NCBI RefSeq assembly: GCF_004011885.1 | Contig: NZ_SBEF01000015.1 | Span: 1 to 64,000 of the forward strand | Length of the DNA stretch: 64,000 bases | DNA from: Serratia microhaemolytica | GTDB taxonomy: Bacteria; Pseudomonadota; Gammaproteobacteria; Enterobacterales; Enterobacteriaceae | Direction: 5' to 3' | Part shown: positions 8,976-20,170 of the stretch, one piece after another | Position numbering within the stretch: position 1 is the first letter of the stretch | Layout of the letters: each line of letters starts with the position of its first letter | Translations under genes and position numbers: made by a program | The notes under the pieces: model-generated | What the model was told of the DNA's origin: nothing | Seen by the model: the letters and a program-made list of their open reading frames with translations, nothing else | Database searches by the model: none

Positions 8976-9959
8976 TCAGGCTAACTGCATAGCGAGTTTG
9001 ATTGCTGTTACCATGCTGGCTGGATTAGCTTTTCCGCTCCAAGCAATATCAAATGCGGTGCCGTGATCCGCCGAGGTTCTGATAAACGGTAACCCTGCGG
9101 TGATATTAACACCGTCATAAAAACCGAGTAACTTCAATGGAATATGGCCTTGATCATGGTACATTGCCACCACCATATCGTACTGGCCTTCATACGCTTG
9201 CAGAAAAACGGTGTCGGGTGGGCAAGCACCATAAACATCAATACCTCGCTCCTTGGCAGCAGCAATCGCCGGATTAACCAGCGTGATCTCTTCATCACCA
9301 AACAAACCATGTTCTCCCGCATGGGGATTAACACCCGCCACCGCAATTTTGGGTTGACTGTAACCAATCCGTTTCAGGAAGCTATCGGCCATGCCGATCA
9401 CTGCCTCGATCCGTTCGGTAGTTAAGGTGTCAAGGAACTTGCGCAGGGCGATATGAGTAGAGACATGGATCACCTTCAATCTGTCGGTGTAGAGCACCAT
9501 GGCATAACTGCGGCTGTTGGTCAGTGTTGCCAATAGCTCGGTATGCCCTGGATAGAGATGACCAGCAAGATGCAATGCTTCTTTATTCAATGGCGCTGTG
9601 GCGATAGCGTGCACTTCATTTGCCAGCGCTAGTTCGGTGGCACGCTTCACGCACCGGTAAGCCAGATCTCCCGCCTGTGTTTGTACTACCCCTGGTGTCA
9701 GCCGGGCGGGGTCTGTCAATGGTTCATTAAGCACATTAATTATACCGGGCGCGAAGCATGCCTCCGAGACTCTTTCAATTTCCTGTATTTTTACAGCAGG
9801 GCAATAACCGAGACCTTGAATACGCTGCAACGTTTGCAGACATCCGACCACCACCACTGGGCTACCAGCTAACTCTCCTTCCGACAGTGCCTTGATAATA
9901 ATTTCTGGCCCAATCCCTGCCGGATCGCCCATGGTGACTGCAATCGTGCTACCTATCAC
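8976..9959 (-). CDS. pdxA2: 4-hydroxythreonate/threonate-4-phosphate dehydrogenase PdxA2
   Basis: The 327-residue product has PdxA family marks: MGDPAGIGPEII at the N terminus, the metal ligand in GHTELLA, and YHDQGHIPLK near the C terminus. Paired with a DUF1537 kinase it belongs to the PdxA2 branch, which oxidises and decarboxylates 4-phospho-D-threonate (or erythronate) to dihydroxyacetone phosphate with NAD, rather than serving vitamin B6 synthesis. The GTG at 9959 is chosen: GAGGAA lies 7 nt upstream and the 5' end overlaps dtnK by 11 bp. The open frame extends to 10013 without a better start. Confidence 0.88.
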   Translation of the reverse strand: MIGSTIAVTMGDPAGIGPEIIIKALSEGELAGSPVVVVGCLQTLQRIQGLGYCPAVKIQEIERVSEACFAPGIINVLNEPLTDPARLTPGVVQTQAGDLAYRCVKRATELALANEVHAIATAPLNKEALHLAGHLYPGHTELLATLTNSRSYAMVLYTDRLKVIHVSTHIALRKFLDTLTTERIEAVIGMADSFLKRIGYSQPKIAVAGVNPHAGEHGLFGDEEITLVNPAIAAAKERGIDVYGACPPDTVFLQAYEGQYDMVVAMYHDQGHIPLKLLGFYDGVNITAGLPFIRTSADHGTAFDIAWSGKANPASMVTAIKLAMQLA

Positions 9960-11220
9960 TATACATTTCCTCAATAAAATAAAGTGCATCGTGCAGTGTC
10001 GTTTCACTGCCAAATCCCCCCGCTTTAGTGATCACCGGTAAGTCATCGATTGCACTGTTAATAAAAGTACCGCAAGGTACACAAGGTACAACTTCATGAG
10101 AGATGCGATAGCCTTGAGCCCCGAGTGCCCTGGCAACCGCTATCGCAATATCCCCACCGGTGAGAAATAATCCACCGATTTTTGTCTGATTAATAATAGT
10201 TAGCGTGATCATCCCCAGCATCTGGCTGATCTTTTCCCCAAGTTGTTGGCGCGAAATACGGTATTTTTCACACAATGTGTCGATCATCTGACGTGCATCA
10301 GCATCCTGACAGGTTCGCAGCACGCAATGCTGCTTCTGATCCAATATACCTACCGCTTGTCGACTGATGCTCTGCGCCATGTCAGCACAATGTGGTTGCA
10401 GTAACGTCTCAACATCGATGTCGATGATACTGAGTGATCGCTGTTTAGCGGCAAAAACTATCTGTTGACGCGTCATCTCACTCATTGAGCCAGCCACCAC
10501 CAGCACCGGCAGATGCTGAGTTGCACCGACATAGCTGCTGGCTGGCAGCGCATTTGCTAACCCAGCAGCACCGACCAGTAAATAGCGTTGGCTAAGTTGC
10601 AGACTAGCCTGAGCCAACAGAGACAGATCACTGTCGTTTTCAGCATCAACCACCACGATTGCCGGTTGTTGTTGTTGCAGACGTTGTAGTTGGCTGAGCA
10701 ATTGCCCACTACGTACTACCGACAGATCCAATTCGTGGATCGGGTAATGAGTCTGTAACGCCAACAATGTCTTGATATGTGAAGAGACAATCGGCGTTTT
10801 CGGATCACTGGCAAATTCTGTTTCCAGTAATGGCTTGCCGTGCACATAACAATGTCCATTGCGCGTCACTCTGCCTGCGGCAGGGATCGCTGCCGCAACA
10901 ATCGCTAACTGTGCTCCAGTGACACTCATCACTGCCTCTATCTCTGCACCAACATTGCCACGAAAAGTTGAGTCAATCTTCTTATAGACTTGTGGCAATG
11001 TGGTGCCTTGCATGTAGGGCAGTAACACTTCACTCACTTTGGCGCGTGCAGCCGATGCCACTAATGCACGGCTGTCGGTGTTGATCACTAGCACGTCACA
11101 ACGGTGTGTAGGATGGCTCAGCGCGTTCAGCACCACATCAGTACGAGCGCCCTTCTTTGCCAACTGTACGCCGGTATCATTAGCACCGGTAAAGTCGTCA
11201 GCGATCACGATCATTTTCAC
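9949..11220 (-). CDS. dtnK: four-carbon acid sugar kinase (DUF1537, DtnK-type)
   Basis: The 423-residue protein has both domains of the family: an N-terminal DUF1537 domain starting MIVIADDFTGANDTGVQLAKKG and a C-terminal NBD domain with LFLTGGDIA and the nucleotide-site segment KAGGFG. It phosphorylates D-threonate or a similar acid sugar at O4, giving the PdxA2 substrate. It overlaps the permease gene by 4 bp and pdxA2 by 11 bp, so the three are translationally coupled. The precise substrate cannot be read from sequence. Confidence 0.87.
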   Translation of the reverse strand: MKMIVIADDFTGANDTGVQLAKKGARTDVVLNALSHPTHRCDVLVINTDSRALVASAARAKVSEVLLPYMQGTTLPQVYKKIDSTFRGNVGAEIEAVMSVTGAQLAIVAAAIPAAGRVTRNGHCYVHGKPLLETEFASDPKTPIVSSHIKTLLALQTHYPIHELDLSVVRSGQLLSQLQRLQQQQPAIVVVDAENDSDLSLLAQASLQLSQRYLLVGAAGLANALPASSYVGATQHLPVLVVAGSMSEMTRQQIVFAAKQRSLSIIDIDVETLLQPHCADMAQSISRQAVGILDQKQHCVLRTCQDADARQMIDTLCEKYRISRQQLGEKISQMLGMITLTIINQTKIGGLFLTGGDIAIAVARALGAQGYRISHEVVPCVPCGTFINSAIDDLPVITKAGGFGSETTLHDALYFIEEMYSDR

Positions 11221-12173
11221 GCTGTCTGCTCCAGCAGTGACTGCTTAACTGCATTTCTCTTGGCAACCCATGAACTCAAGATCGGTGTCAAAATCGCAGT
11301 GGTAATCACTGAAGCAGCAATCAGTGGCGCCGCTGCCGCCGCTGCTGAAGCCAACGCTGGGTCTGCCTGAGCGATTGCCAGTGGTGTCGCCACCGCATTA
11401 CCGGCAGTACTGGATGCAGCAGCGCCCGCCAAACCAGAACCACCGACCAGACGATCAGCCTGAATGTTAAAGAATCCACCAACAAATGTCGTTAAAACAC
11501 CCAACAGCACGCCGGCAAGGCCACCTTTGAGCAACATTTCAAGGTTAATGCCTGCACCAAGCGCAAAAGCAAAGAATGGGATTAAAATCGGGCCTCCTTT
11601 AGTGAGGAAATCGCGCATTTGCGGATCCAAATTGCCCAGCAACATTCCAATCAACAGTGGGATCAGCACCGCTACCAGTGCCATCATCGGGATATTGGCC
11701 ATTCCAGCCGCGCCAAGGGCGATCATGGTAAAAAATGGGCCATCATTCAGCGACAGGATCGAGATAGCCCCCACATCGCGCTCATTGCCAAACTCGCCCA
11801 CTAGAGCCGCATATAAACCACCATTTGAGTTACTCATTGCGGCAATAATCGCTAATCCGGTCAGACCGAAAATCCCTTCAGCACCAAACAGACGTTCGAC
11901 CCCTAAACCTAATACTACTGCAACCAACAATTTGGTTAATGTGATGCTCCCACCCTGTAACAGAGCACGCGGCGCGGCTCTAAAGCTGATCCCTGCCCCC
12001 ATACAGAGTAGAAAGGCGCCAATCAATGGTGCCGCACCACTCTTGAATAATGCTGTAGTAAAACCACCAACCGCCAGCGCGTTGGGTGCAAATGTATTAA
12101 TCATTGCGCCCAGTACCAATGGGATTACCATCATCCCGCCTGGAATCTTTTCTATTGTTGCCTTGATTTTCAT
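11217..12173 (-). CDS. KdgT-family acid sugar:H+ symporter
   Basis: The 318-residue protein is hydrophobic, with about ten membrane segments, and matches the 2-keto-3-deoxygluconate permease family (IEKIPGGMM at the N terminus, GNLDPQMRDFL and ILIPFFAFALG mid-protein). It is probably the inner-membrane uptake system for the acid sugar used by the downstream kinase and dehydrogenase, so the substrate may be threonate/erythronate rather than ketodeoxygluconate. The start at 12173 has GAGGGA 3 nt upstream; an ATG at 12206 would add 11 residues absent in the family. First gene of the operon. Confidence 0.85.
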   Translation of the reverse strand: MKIKATIEKIPGGMMVIPLVLGAMINTFAPNALAVGGFTTALFKSGAAPLIGAFLLCMGAGISFRAAPRALLQGGSITLTKLLVAVVLGLGVERLFGAEGIFGLTGLAIIAAMSNSNGGLYAALVGEFGNERDVGAISILSLNDGPFFTMIALGAAGMANIPMMALVAVLIPLLIGMLLGNLDPQMRDFLTKGGPILIPFFAFALGAGINLEMLLKGGLAGVLLGVLTTFVGGFFNIQADRLVGGSGLAGAAASSTAGNAVATPLAIAQADPALASAAAAAAPLIAASVITTAILTPILSSWVAKRNAVKQSLLEQTA

Positions 12174-12200
12174 TCTTCCCTCGACTAGCTGATTTAGTTT

Positions 12201-12213
12201 AATCAATTTGATT
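12201..12213. promoter_or_regulatory. candidate operator AATCAATTTGATT
   Basis: Two 6-bp arms flank one central base, 28 bp upstream of the permease ATG. Further AATCA/TGATT half-sites follow at 12272-12284 (AATCAGAGATTGATT region) and near 12300. Position makes it a candidate site for the DeoR-type protein encoded at the operon's end. Confidence 0.35.
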
Positions 12214-12473
12214 ATATTAAATCATTAAATGTAAAAACAACCCCGCCAATTACAATATTGTGAAATAAATTTAATCAGAGATTGATTGGTTTTACTCAAA
12301 TCAGTAATCGATATTGGCAGTTAGGCGCATTTCAGGCTATTTATTGAACACTTGTGTCAGACAATGCTCTCTAAACATATCCGACATAACAGACTATCCT
12401 ATCAATTATTTCACGATCGTTGACAATGCTGCCGAGCCAGCAGTTAACCAAACCGGTTGCCAACAGGCTACGG

Positions 12474-12502
12474 TTTCTATTTAACGCCAGGCACTCTATA
12501 AT
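12474..12502 (+). promoter_or_regulatory. probable fur promoter
   Basis: A perfect TATAAT at 12497-12502 is preceded at 17 bp by TTTCTA (3 of 6 matches to the -35 box). Transcription would start near 12509, giving a leader of about 80 nt before fur. Confidence 0.45.
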
Positions 12503-12587
12503 GCGAACCATTAGCTATTGATGCCAGCCTACAATGCGGGCGAAGCAATCTCGCAATACCATGAGCATAACTACAGGACGCTACCCG

Positions 12588-13022
12588 ATGACTGATAACA
12601 ATAGTGCGCTGAAGAAGGCTGGCTTGAAAGTCACACTTCCACGATTGAAAATCCTAGAAATATTCCAGTCGCCGGACTGTCACCACATCAGCGCAGAAGA
12701 TCTGTACAAAAAATTATTGGATATGGGAGAAGAAATTGGTTTAGCCACTGTCTACCGTGTGTTGAATCAGTTTGAAGATGCAGGGATTGTCACACGCCAC
12801 AATTTTGAAGGTGGTAAGGCGATATTTGAATTGGCTAAACAGGATCATCATGATCATCTTATCTGCTTGGAATGCGGCAAAGTGATCGAGTTTAGTGATG
12901 AAGCGATTGAAGCGCGTCAACGCGATATTGCCAAACAACACGGCATTAAGCTGACCAATCACAGCTTATATCTGTATGGCCACTGCCAGTCTGGTCATTG
13001 TCGTGATAAAGGTCTGCTGTGA
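12588..13022 (+). CDS. fur: ferric uptake regulator Fur
   Basis: The 144-residue protein has the Fur winged helix (residues 1-80, with KVTLPRLKILEIF and LATVYRVLNQFEDAGIV) and the metal-binding dimerisation part with HHDHLICLECGKVIEF and a second cysteine pair near the C terminus (HCQSGHC). With Fe(II) it represses iron-uptake genes. The start at 12588 matches the family N terminus MTDNN and has AGGA 9 nt upstream; an in-frame ATG at 12534 would add 18 foreign residues. The usual upstream fldA/ybfE neighbours are missing, so fur has been moved. Confidence 0.96.
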   Translation: MTDNNSALKKAGLKVTLPRLKILEIFQSPDCHHISAEDLYKKLLDMGEEIGLATVYRVLNQFEDAGIVTRHNFEGGKAIFELAKQDHHDHLICLECGKVIEFSDEAIEARQRDIAKQHGIKLTNHSLYLYGHCQSGHCRDKGLL

Positions 13023-13082
13023 AATTTCGCCGGCTAATCGGCTAACCCTTGCTCAGTAGTTACATCATCAGCACTAAAACAA

Positions 13083-13120
13083 AACCCCCATAAGCGCGTT
13101 AACTGGCGTCTATGGGGGTT
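13083..13120. terminator. bidirectional terminator between fur and the peroxiredoxin gene
   Basis: AACCCCCATA (13083-13092) pairs perfectly with TATGGGGGTT (13111-13120). On the minus strand the stem runs into TTTTGTTTT, so it ends the peroxiredoxin transcript well. On the plus strand it probably also ends fur, although the tail there is poor in T. Confidence 0.8.
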
Positions 13121-13168
13121 AATAAATCAACCGGCACATTCACCGATTGAATCTGTCAGTGGCAAAAA

Positions 13169-13771
13169 TTACAGCTTCGCTGCATTCTCAGCCAGGTATT
13201 TTGCCACGCCATCTGGAGAAGCACCCATACCCGCTTTACCTTTTTCCCACTGTGCAGGGCAAACTTCACCGTGCGTTTCGTGGAATTGCAATGCATCAAC
13301 GGTACGGATCATTTCATCAATATTACGGCCAATCGGCAGATCATTCACAATTTGAGCACGTACAATGCCGTCTTTGTCAATCAGGAATGAACCACGCAGT
13401 GCGACACCGACTTCTGGATGTTCGATACCATAAGCTTTTTGGATTTCACGCTTAATATCGGCGACCATCGCATATTTCACTTCACCGATACCGCCTTTCT
13501 CAACGGGTGTTTTACGCCATGCATTGTGGACAAACGCAGAGTCGAAAGAGACGCCAACAACTTCAACGCCACGTTTTTGGAATTCTTCATAACGGTGATC
13601 GAAAGCAATCAACTCAGAAGGGCAAACAAAGGTAAAATCCATTGGCCAGAAAAACAGCACCGCGGGTTTACCATTCAAATGTTTTTTTAGGTTGAAGTTT
13701 CCTACGATCTCTCCATTACCTAATACAGCAGCTGCAGTGAAGTCAGGGGCTTGACGAGTTACCAGGACCAT
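13169..13771 (-). CDS. 2-Cys peroxiredoxin (AhpC/TSA family)
   Basis: The 200-residue protein is a typical 2-Cys peroxiredoxin: peroxidatic Cys50 in DFTFVCPSEL, resolving Cys171 in GEVCPAQW, and conserved residues RGSFLIDKDG. It reduces hydrogen peroxide and organic peroxides in the cytosol with a thioredoxin-like donor. This branch (often called TsaA/PrxC) also lies beside acpH in Yersinia-type genomes and differs from the AhpCF system. The start at 13771 has AGGAG at good spacing; the longer frame to 13867 adds a spurious hydrophobic stretch. Confidence 0.92.
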   Translation of the reverse strand: MVLVTRQAPDFTAAAVLGNGEIVGNFNLKKHLNGKPAVLFFWPMDFTFVCPSELIAFDHRYEEFQKRGVEVVGVSFDSAFVHNAWRKTPVEKGGIGEVKYAMVADIKREIQKAYGIEHPEVGVALRGSFLIDKDGIVRAQIVNDLPIGRNIDEMIRTVDALQFHETHGEVCPAQWEKGKAGMGASPDGVAKYLAENAAKL

Positions 13772-13912
13772 AATTACTCCTGTAATAGTTGTTAAAAGGG
13801 TTGATGTAAAAGCCAGCACGAGTATATGTGCGATCCCGCTCAGAGAAAAGGACAAAAAACCAATCAATAGGATAGCCGTTACCTATCAAATGCTGATTCA
13901 CTTTTTGATCAT

Positions 13913-14515
13913 TTAGTCTTTGCTGCCTACCTGTTGCCAGTGCTGATCCCGTGCCAGTCGCATCATACGTGGGTATAATTGCCAAAATTGTGCTTCTAGT
14001 GCGCTGTAGTGATGAGTGACTTCAGCAAAAGAATCCGCTAACGCCGCTAAACGAGGTCGGCGTCGGCTCATGCGTTGTAACACCTCGCCAATGAATGGTA
14101 ACTCAGCGTAGCGTTCCAACCAGCGTTCATGCCACAGAGCGTGATTCAATTGCTGAAAATGCACCGGAGTCTTTGGCAAATAAGGGGTGATCTGTGCTGC
14201 TGCCAACTCAGCAAAAGCAGGCAGTGAGTATTCCGATTCAAGCTGTTGCCAATCTCGAGCCAGAAAGTGATCCCAAACGATATCAAGAGTGATCGGGGCA
14301 ATACGGCGTAGTGGCTGACTAAAATAGAGACGGCTGGCACTCACTTCTGGCTGACGATCGGTGAAAACATCTACCCGTCGATGCATGATGATGCCAGCAA
14401 CAACCTGCTGTTCGAACTGACCCTGTGGGTTACCACGCACAAAATCCGCCAGCAAATTACCTGCTAGGGAACTCTGTGCTAACTTAGCCAAATGAAGATG
14501 AGCGAGAAAATTCAT
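13913..14515 (-). CDS. acpH: acyl carrier protein phosphodiesterase AcpH
   Basis: The 200-residue protein starts [10 protein letters not shown], as in E. coli AcpH, and shows [19 protein letters not shown] and [10 protein letters not shown], the histidine/aspartate motifs of this HD-like family. It removes the 4'-phosphopantetheine arm from holo-ACP. It is divergent from queA, the conserved arrangement. E. coli AcpH has 193 residues; the C terminus here is slightly longer. Confidence 0.92.
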   Translation of the reverse strand: MNFLAHLHLAKLAQSSLAGNLLADFVRGNPQGQFEQQVVAGIIMHRRVDVFTDRQPEVSASRLYFSQPLRRIAPITLDIVWDHFLARDWQQLESEYSLPAFAELAAAQITPYLPKTPVHFQQLNHALWHERWLERYAELPFIGEVLQRMSRRRPRLAALADSFAEVTHHYSALEAQFWQLYPRMMRLARDQHWQQVGSKD

Positions 14516-14568
14516 CTGCTGATTATATCTTGAATCGGCAGAAACAACAGCCGATACCTGCTTATTGC

Positions 14569-14597
14569 TTGCGGCTTAACTGTCGGCGCTTTAGACT
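14569..14597 (+). promoter_or_regulatory. queA promoter
   Basis: TTGCGG (14569-14574) and TAGACT (14592-14597) are 17 bp apart, a good sigma-70 layout 40 bp upstream of queA. The bases after the -10 box are GC-rich (AGCGCC), as in stringently controlled promoters. Confidence 0.55.
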
Positions 14598-14636
14598 GTA
14601 GCGCCTGTTTTTGCCATCCAGTTAAAGTGAATAGCC

Positions 14637-15707
14637 ATGCGTGTCGCTGATTTTTCTTTTACCCTTCCTGAACCGTTGATTGCCCATTACCCACAAGCTG
14701 AGCGTAGCCACTGCCGCCTGCTGCAATTGGATGGTGTAACCGGTGCGCTGAGCCACGGTCTGTTTACCGATCTGCTCGATAAACTGGAAGCAGGTGATCT
14801 GTTGGTATTTAATAACACACGCGTGATCCCCGCCCGCCTGTTCGGTAGCAAAGCCAGTGGTGGCAAGGTGGAGGTGTTGGTTGAGCGAGTGCTGGATCAA
14901 CAACGCGTATTAGCACATGTGCGTGCTTCCAAAGCGCCAAAACCCGGCTCACAGTTGTTACTCGGCGACGATGAGAGCATTCAGGTGACCATGTTGTCAC
15001 GTCAGGATACGCTGTTTGAGTTGCGCTTTGACGATAGCCGTGATGTCTTAACTATTCTTAATACCGCCGGGCATATGCCACTACCGCCCTACATTACTCG
15101 CCCCGATGAAGCCGTGGATCGTGAACTGTATCAAACCGTTTATAGTCAAAAGCCAGGCGCCGTCGCTGCGCCAACTGCTGGCCTGCACTTTGATCAACCG
15201 TTGCTTGATGCGTTACGTGCCAAAGGGGTGGAAATGGCGTTTGTCACTCTGCATGTTGGCGCCGGCACTTTTCAACCAGTGCGGGTGGCTACGATTGAAG
15301 AGCATCAGATGCATGCTGAGTATGTCGAGGTACCGGAGCAAGTCGTAGCCGCAGTGTTAGCCTGCAAAGCCAGAGGTAAGCGCGTGATCGCTGTCGGAAC
15401 AACGTCGGTTCGCTCGTTAGAGAGCGCCGCTGCTGCCGCTAGCGGACAACTGCTGGCGCCTTTTTTTGGCGATACCCGTATCTTCATCTATCCGGGCTAT
15501 CACTATCAGGTGGTCGATGCGCTAATTACCAATTTCCATCTGCCAGAATCAACACTCATCATGCTGGTTGCTGCCTTTGCGGGTTATCGTCATACCATGA
15601 ATGCCTACCAGCAGGCAGTGGAACAGCAGTACCGGTTTTTCAGCTACGGCGATGCGATGTTTATCAGCCGCAATCCGCACGCTGAATCTGAACGGGTTGG
15701 TGAGTAA
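14637..15707 (+). CDS. queA: S-adenosylmethionine:tRNA ribosyltransferase-isomerase QueA
   Basis: The 356-residue protein has exactly the E. coli length and family motifs such as [34 protein letters not shown] and TTSVRSLES. It transfers the ribosyl part of SAM to preQ1-modified tRNA, giving epoxyqueuosine at position 34. It is the first gene of queA-tgt-yajC-secD-secF and has its own promoter just upstream. Confidence 0.96.
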   Translation: MRVADFSFTLPEPLIAHYPQAERSHCRLLQLDGVTGALSHGLFTDLLDKLEAGDLLVFNNTRVIPARLFGSKASGGKVEVLVERVLDQQRVLAHVRASKAPKPGSQLLLGDDESIQVTMLSRQDTLFELRFDDSRDVLTILNTAGHMPLPPYITRPDEAVDRELYQTVYSQKPGAVAAPTAGLHFDQPLLDALRAKGVEMAFVTLHVGAGTFQPVRVATIEEHQMHAEYVEVPEQVVAAVLACKARGKRVIAVGTTSVRSLESAAAAASGQLLAPFFGDTRIFIYPGYHYQVVDALITNFHLPESTLIMLVAAFAGYRHTMNAYQQAVEQQYRFFSYGDAMFISRNPHAESERVGE

Positions 15708-15723
15708 CAAGTAGAAACGCTAG

Positions 15724-16899
<1,176 letters not shown>

Positions 16900-16932
16900 C
16901 TTAACCATTGCTAACCTAATGAGGGAATTTTA

Positions 16933-17265
16933 ATGAGCTTTTTCATTTCTGACGCTGTCGCATCTGCCGGAGCCCCAGCCCAGGGAAGTCCATACTCTTT
17001 GATTGTTATGCTGGTGGTGTTTGGTCTGATTTTTTACTTTATGATCCTACGCCCACAACAGAAACGAGCCAAAGAGCATAAAAAACTGATGGACTCCATC
17101 AGCAAAGGAGATGAAGTATTAACTACCGGTGGTCTGATTGGTCGTGTCAATAAAGTGACTGACACTGGTGTGATCGCTCTTGCGCTTAATGACACCACTG
17201 AAGTGATGATTAAGCGTGACTTCGTTGCCGCCGTATTACCGAAAGGTACTATGAAGGCTCTGTAA
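16933..17265 (+). CDS. yajC: Sec translocon accessory protein YajC
   Basis: The 110-residue protein has a single membrane helix (about residues 20-40, [20 protein letters not shown]) followed by a cytosolic part with [14 protein letters not shown]. It forms a subcomplex with SecD and SecF at the SecYEG translocon. It lies between tgt and secD and is preceded by GAGGGA. Confidence 0.95.
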   Translation: MSFFISDAVASAGAPAQGSPYSLIVMLVVFGLIFYFMILRPQQKRAKEHKKLMDSISKGDEVLTTGGLIGRVNKVTDTGVIALALNDTTEVMIKRDFVAAVLPKGTMKAL

Positions 17266-17288
17266 TTTTTTTCCCGAAGGGAATTGCC

Positions 17289-19136
17289 GTGCTAAACCGT
17301 TATCCTTTGTGGAAGTATCTGATGTTGATCGTGGTGATCTTCATCGGTCTGCTTTATGCGCTTCCCAACATCTATGGTGAAGATCCGGCGGTACAGATCA
17401 CTGGTGTGCGCGGTGTCGCAGCCAGTGAAACTACCTTGGTTCAAGTCCGTGATGTATTAGCTAAAGAAAATATCGCTAGCAAGTCAATCGCACTGGAAAA
17501 CGGTGCTATCCTCGCTCGCTTCAGAGATACCGATGTACAGTTACGCGCACGTGAAGCGCTACTGGCTGCATTGGGTGAAAAATATGTTGTCGCACTCAAC
17601 CTGGCAGCGGCAACGCCAACCTGGCTGACCAAAATCAGTGCTGAGCCAATGAAACTGGGCTTAGATTTGCGTGGCGGTGTTCACTTCCTGATGGAAGTCG
17701 ATATGGCAACTGCGCTGAGCAAATTACAGGAGCAGATGGTTGACAGCCTGCGTAGCGAACTGCGTGAAAAAGGGCTCCCCTACGCATCAATCCGTAAATT
17801 TGAAAACAACGGTGTTGAAGTTCGTTTCCGTGATCAATCCACACGTGATCAGGCGAACAGTTACCTGGCTCCACGTCAACGTGACTGGGTGTTCGCTAAC
17901 CTGGGCAATAATAGCCTGAAAATCACCATGACAGATGCCCGCCTGAGTGAAGCGCGCGAATATGCAGTGCAGCAAAACATCAGCATCCTGCGTAAACGTG
18001 TTAACCAGTTAGGGGTTGCTGAACCGCTGGTGCAACGTCAAGGTGCAGAGCGGATTGTGGTTGAGTTGCCTGGCATTCAGGATACCGCCAGGGCGAAAGA
18101 GATCCTCGGTGCCACTGCGACACTGGAGTTTCGTTTAGTCAACACCAGTGTTGATCCAAGTGCAGCGGCCAGTGGACGTGTACCGGGCGATTCAGAAATA
18201 AAATATACCCGAGACAACCAACCGGTTGTGCTCTACAAGCGTGTGATCCTCACCGGTGACCATATTACTGACTCCACCTCTGGCCCAGATGAGTTTGGTA
18301 ATCCACAAGTGAATATCTCTCTGGATGGCGCAGGCGGTAGCATGATGTCCAACTTCACCAAGGACAACATTGGCAAACCCATGGCAACACTGTTTGTAGA
18401 ATACAAAGACAGTGGCGTCAAAGATGCCACTGGGCGTTCGGTGTTGGTGAAACAGGAAGAGGTGATCAATATCGCCAACATCCAGTCACGACTGGGCAAC
18501 AGCTTCCGTATCACTGGCATCGATAATCAGGCCGAGGCGCATCAGTTGTCATTGTTGCTGCGTGCCGGTGCATTAATTGCACCAATCCAGATCGTTGAAG
18601 AACGTACTATCGGCCCGACGCTGGGTCAGCAGAATATTAACCAAGGCTTGCAGGCTTGCCTATGGGGCTTGTTAACCTCAATTCTGTTCATGGTCATCTG
18701 GTACCGTAAATTTGGCGTGATCGCTTCAACCGCACTGGTTGCCAACCTAGTGCTGATTGTTGGAGTGATGTCACTGTTACCGGGCGCCACACTCACCATG
18801 CCAGGTATTGCAGGTATCGTGCTGACACTGGCAGTAGCTGTTGATGCTAACGTGTTGATCAACGAACGGATCAAAGAAGAGCTTCGCAATGGTCGTTCTG
18901 TACAGCAAGCGATCCACGAAGGCTATCAAGGGGCGTTCTCGAGTATCATCGATGCCAACCTGACCACGCTGATCACCGCAATCATCCTGTACGCTGTCGG
19001 TACCGGTTCGATCAAAGGCTTTGCGATCACCACGTCAATTGGTGTCATCACCTCGATGTTCACTGCCATTGTCGGCACCCGTGCCATTGTCAACCTGCTT
19101 TATGGCGGCAAGCGCATAAACAAGCTGTCTATCTGA
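17289..19136 (+). CDS. secD: protein translocase subunit SecD
   Basis: The 615-residue protein has the SecD layout: N-terminal membrane helix, a long periplasmic P1 region with [16 protein letters not shown], and five C-terminal membrane segments with the conserved [15 protein letters not shown]. With SecF it uses the proton gradient to pull and release secretory proteins on the periplasmic side. It starts 23 bp after yajC and has GAAGGGA upstream. Confidence 0.96.
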   Translation: MLNRYPLWKYLMLIVVIFIGLLYALPNIYGEDPAVQITGVRGVAASETTLVQVRDVLAKENIASKSIALENGAILARFRDTDVQLRAREALLAALGEKYVVALNLAAATPTWLTKISAEPMKLGLDLRGGVHFLMEVDMATALSKLQEQMVDSLRSELREKGLPYASIRKFENNGVEVRFRDQSTRDQANSYLAPRQRDWVFANLGNNSLKITMTDARLSEAREYAVQQNISILRKRVNQLGVAEPLVQRQGAERIVVELPGIQDTARAKEILGATATLEFRLVNTSVDPSAAASGRVPGDSEIKYTRDNQPVVLYKRVILTGDHITDSTSGPDEFGNPQVNISLDGAGGSMMSNFTKDNIGKPMATLFVEYKDSGVKDATGRSVLVKQEEVINIANIQSRLGNSFRITGIDNQAEAHQLSLLLRAGALIAPIQIVEERTIGPTLGQQNINQGLQACLWGLLTSILFMVIWYRKFGVIASTALVANLVLIVGVMSLLPGATLTMPGIAGIVLTLAVAVDANVLINERIKEELRNGRSVQQAIHEGYQGAFSSIIDANLTTLITAIILYAVGTGSIKGFAITTSIGVITSMFTAIVGTRAIVNLLYGGKRINKLSI

Positions 19137-19146
19137 GGAGTGCGTT

Positions 19147-20115
19147 GTGGCACAGGATTATACCGTTGAACAATTAAACTACGGCCGTAAAGTCTATGAC
19201 TTTATGCGCTGGGATAAACTGGCTTTCGCCATCTCACTGCTGCTGTTAGCTGCGTCGCTGCTCACTATGTCAGTGCGCGGTTTTAACTGGGGGCTTGATT
19301 TCACTGGCGGTACGGTGATTGAGATCAACCTTGAGCAACCAGCAAACCTCGATCTGATGCGAGATACGCTGGAGAAAGCCGGTTTTACTGATCTGGTGAT
19401 CCAGAACTTCGGCAGTAGCCGCGATATCATGGTGCGGATGCCACCAACAACAGGTACCGCAGGCCAGGAGATTGGCAGCAAGATCATCAGTGTGATCAAT
19501 AGCTCAATCGACAAGAATGCCACCATCAAACGGGTTGAGTTCGTCGGGCCAAGTGTCGGCAGTGAGTTGGCACAAGCCGGTGGCATGGCGCTACTGGTGG
19601 CACTGATCTGTATCCTGATCTATGTCGGTTTCCGCTTTGAGTGGCGTTTGGCGTTAGGTGCCGTCATTGCGCTAGCGCACGATGTGATCATCACGCTCGG
19701 AGTGCTGTCACTGTTCCGGATCGAAGTTGATCTGACCATTGTCGCTTCGCTGATGTCGGTGATTGGTTACTCACTGAATGACAGTATCGTGGTTTCAGAC
19801 CGTATTCGTGAAAATTTCCGTAAGATCCGCCGAGGAACTTCCTACGAAATCATGAACGTTTCGCTGACCCAGACATTAAGCCGTACTATCATGACCTCAG
19901 CTACCACGCTCATGGTGGTGCTGATGCTCTACATTTTTGGTGGTGCCATGTTACAAGGCTTTTCGCTAGCGATGCTGATTGGTGTCTCTATCGGTACTGT
20001 CTCCTCGATCTACGTTGCTTCCGCACTGGCACTGCGCCTAGGTATGAAACGTGAACATATGCTGCAACAGAAAGTTGAGAAAGAGGGGGCAGATCAGCCC
20101 TCGATCCTGCCTTAA
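19147..20115 (+). CDS. secF: protein translocase subunit SecF
   Basis: The 322-residue protein starts with GTG and matches E. coli SecF closely, with [37 protein letters not shown] and the [15 protein letters not shown] segment, then [10 protein letters not shown] at the C terminus. It has six membrane segments with a periplasmic loop between the first two. It follows secD by 10 bp with GAGGAG as ribosome site. Confidence 0.96.
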   Translation: MAQDYTVEQLNYGRKVYDFMRWDKLAFAISLLLLAASLLTMSVRGFNWGLDFTGGTVIEINLEQPANLDLMRDTLEKAGFTDLVIQNFGSSRDIMVRMPPTTGTAGQEIGSKIISVINSSIDKNATIKRVEFVGPSVGSELAQAGGMALLVALICILIYVGFRFEWRLALGAVIALAHDVIITLGVLSLFRIEVDLTIVASLMSVIGYSLNDSIVVSDRIRENFRKIRRGTSYEIMNVSLTQTLSRTIMTSATTLMVVLMLYIFGGAMLQGFSLAMLIGVSIGTVSSIYVASALALRLGMKREHMLQQKVEKEGADQPSILP

Positions 20116-20170
20116 CCGACTTCAGCGGCAACTTATCCACTAACAGCGCTTGCTGTTCTGGCGAGACCAA

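Larger units (their letters stand above)
12174..12587. other. divergent region between the acid-sugar operon and fur
   Basis: These 414 bp contain no gene I can support. The left third is AT-rich and holds several AATCA/TGATT motifs (12188-12320), likely the operator region of the acid-sugar operon. The right end holds a TATAAT box for fur. Confidence 0.5.

Noticed and set aside
11464-12192. 242-codon plus-strand frame
   Set aside because: It is antisense to the KdgT-family permease, whose membrane-protein composition commonly gives long antisense frames.
12501-12590. A uof-like leader ORF overlapping fur
   Set aside because: Nearby ATG codons are in the fur frame or stop early; none overlaps the fur start in another frame with a plausible SD.
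14585-14613. GGCGCT/AGCGCC stem followed by TGTTTTT, like a terminator before queA
   Set aside because: It overlaps the -10 box and discriminator of a good promoter, and no plus-strand gene ends upstream.
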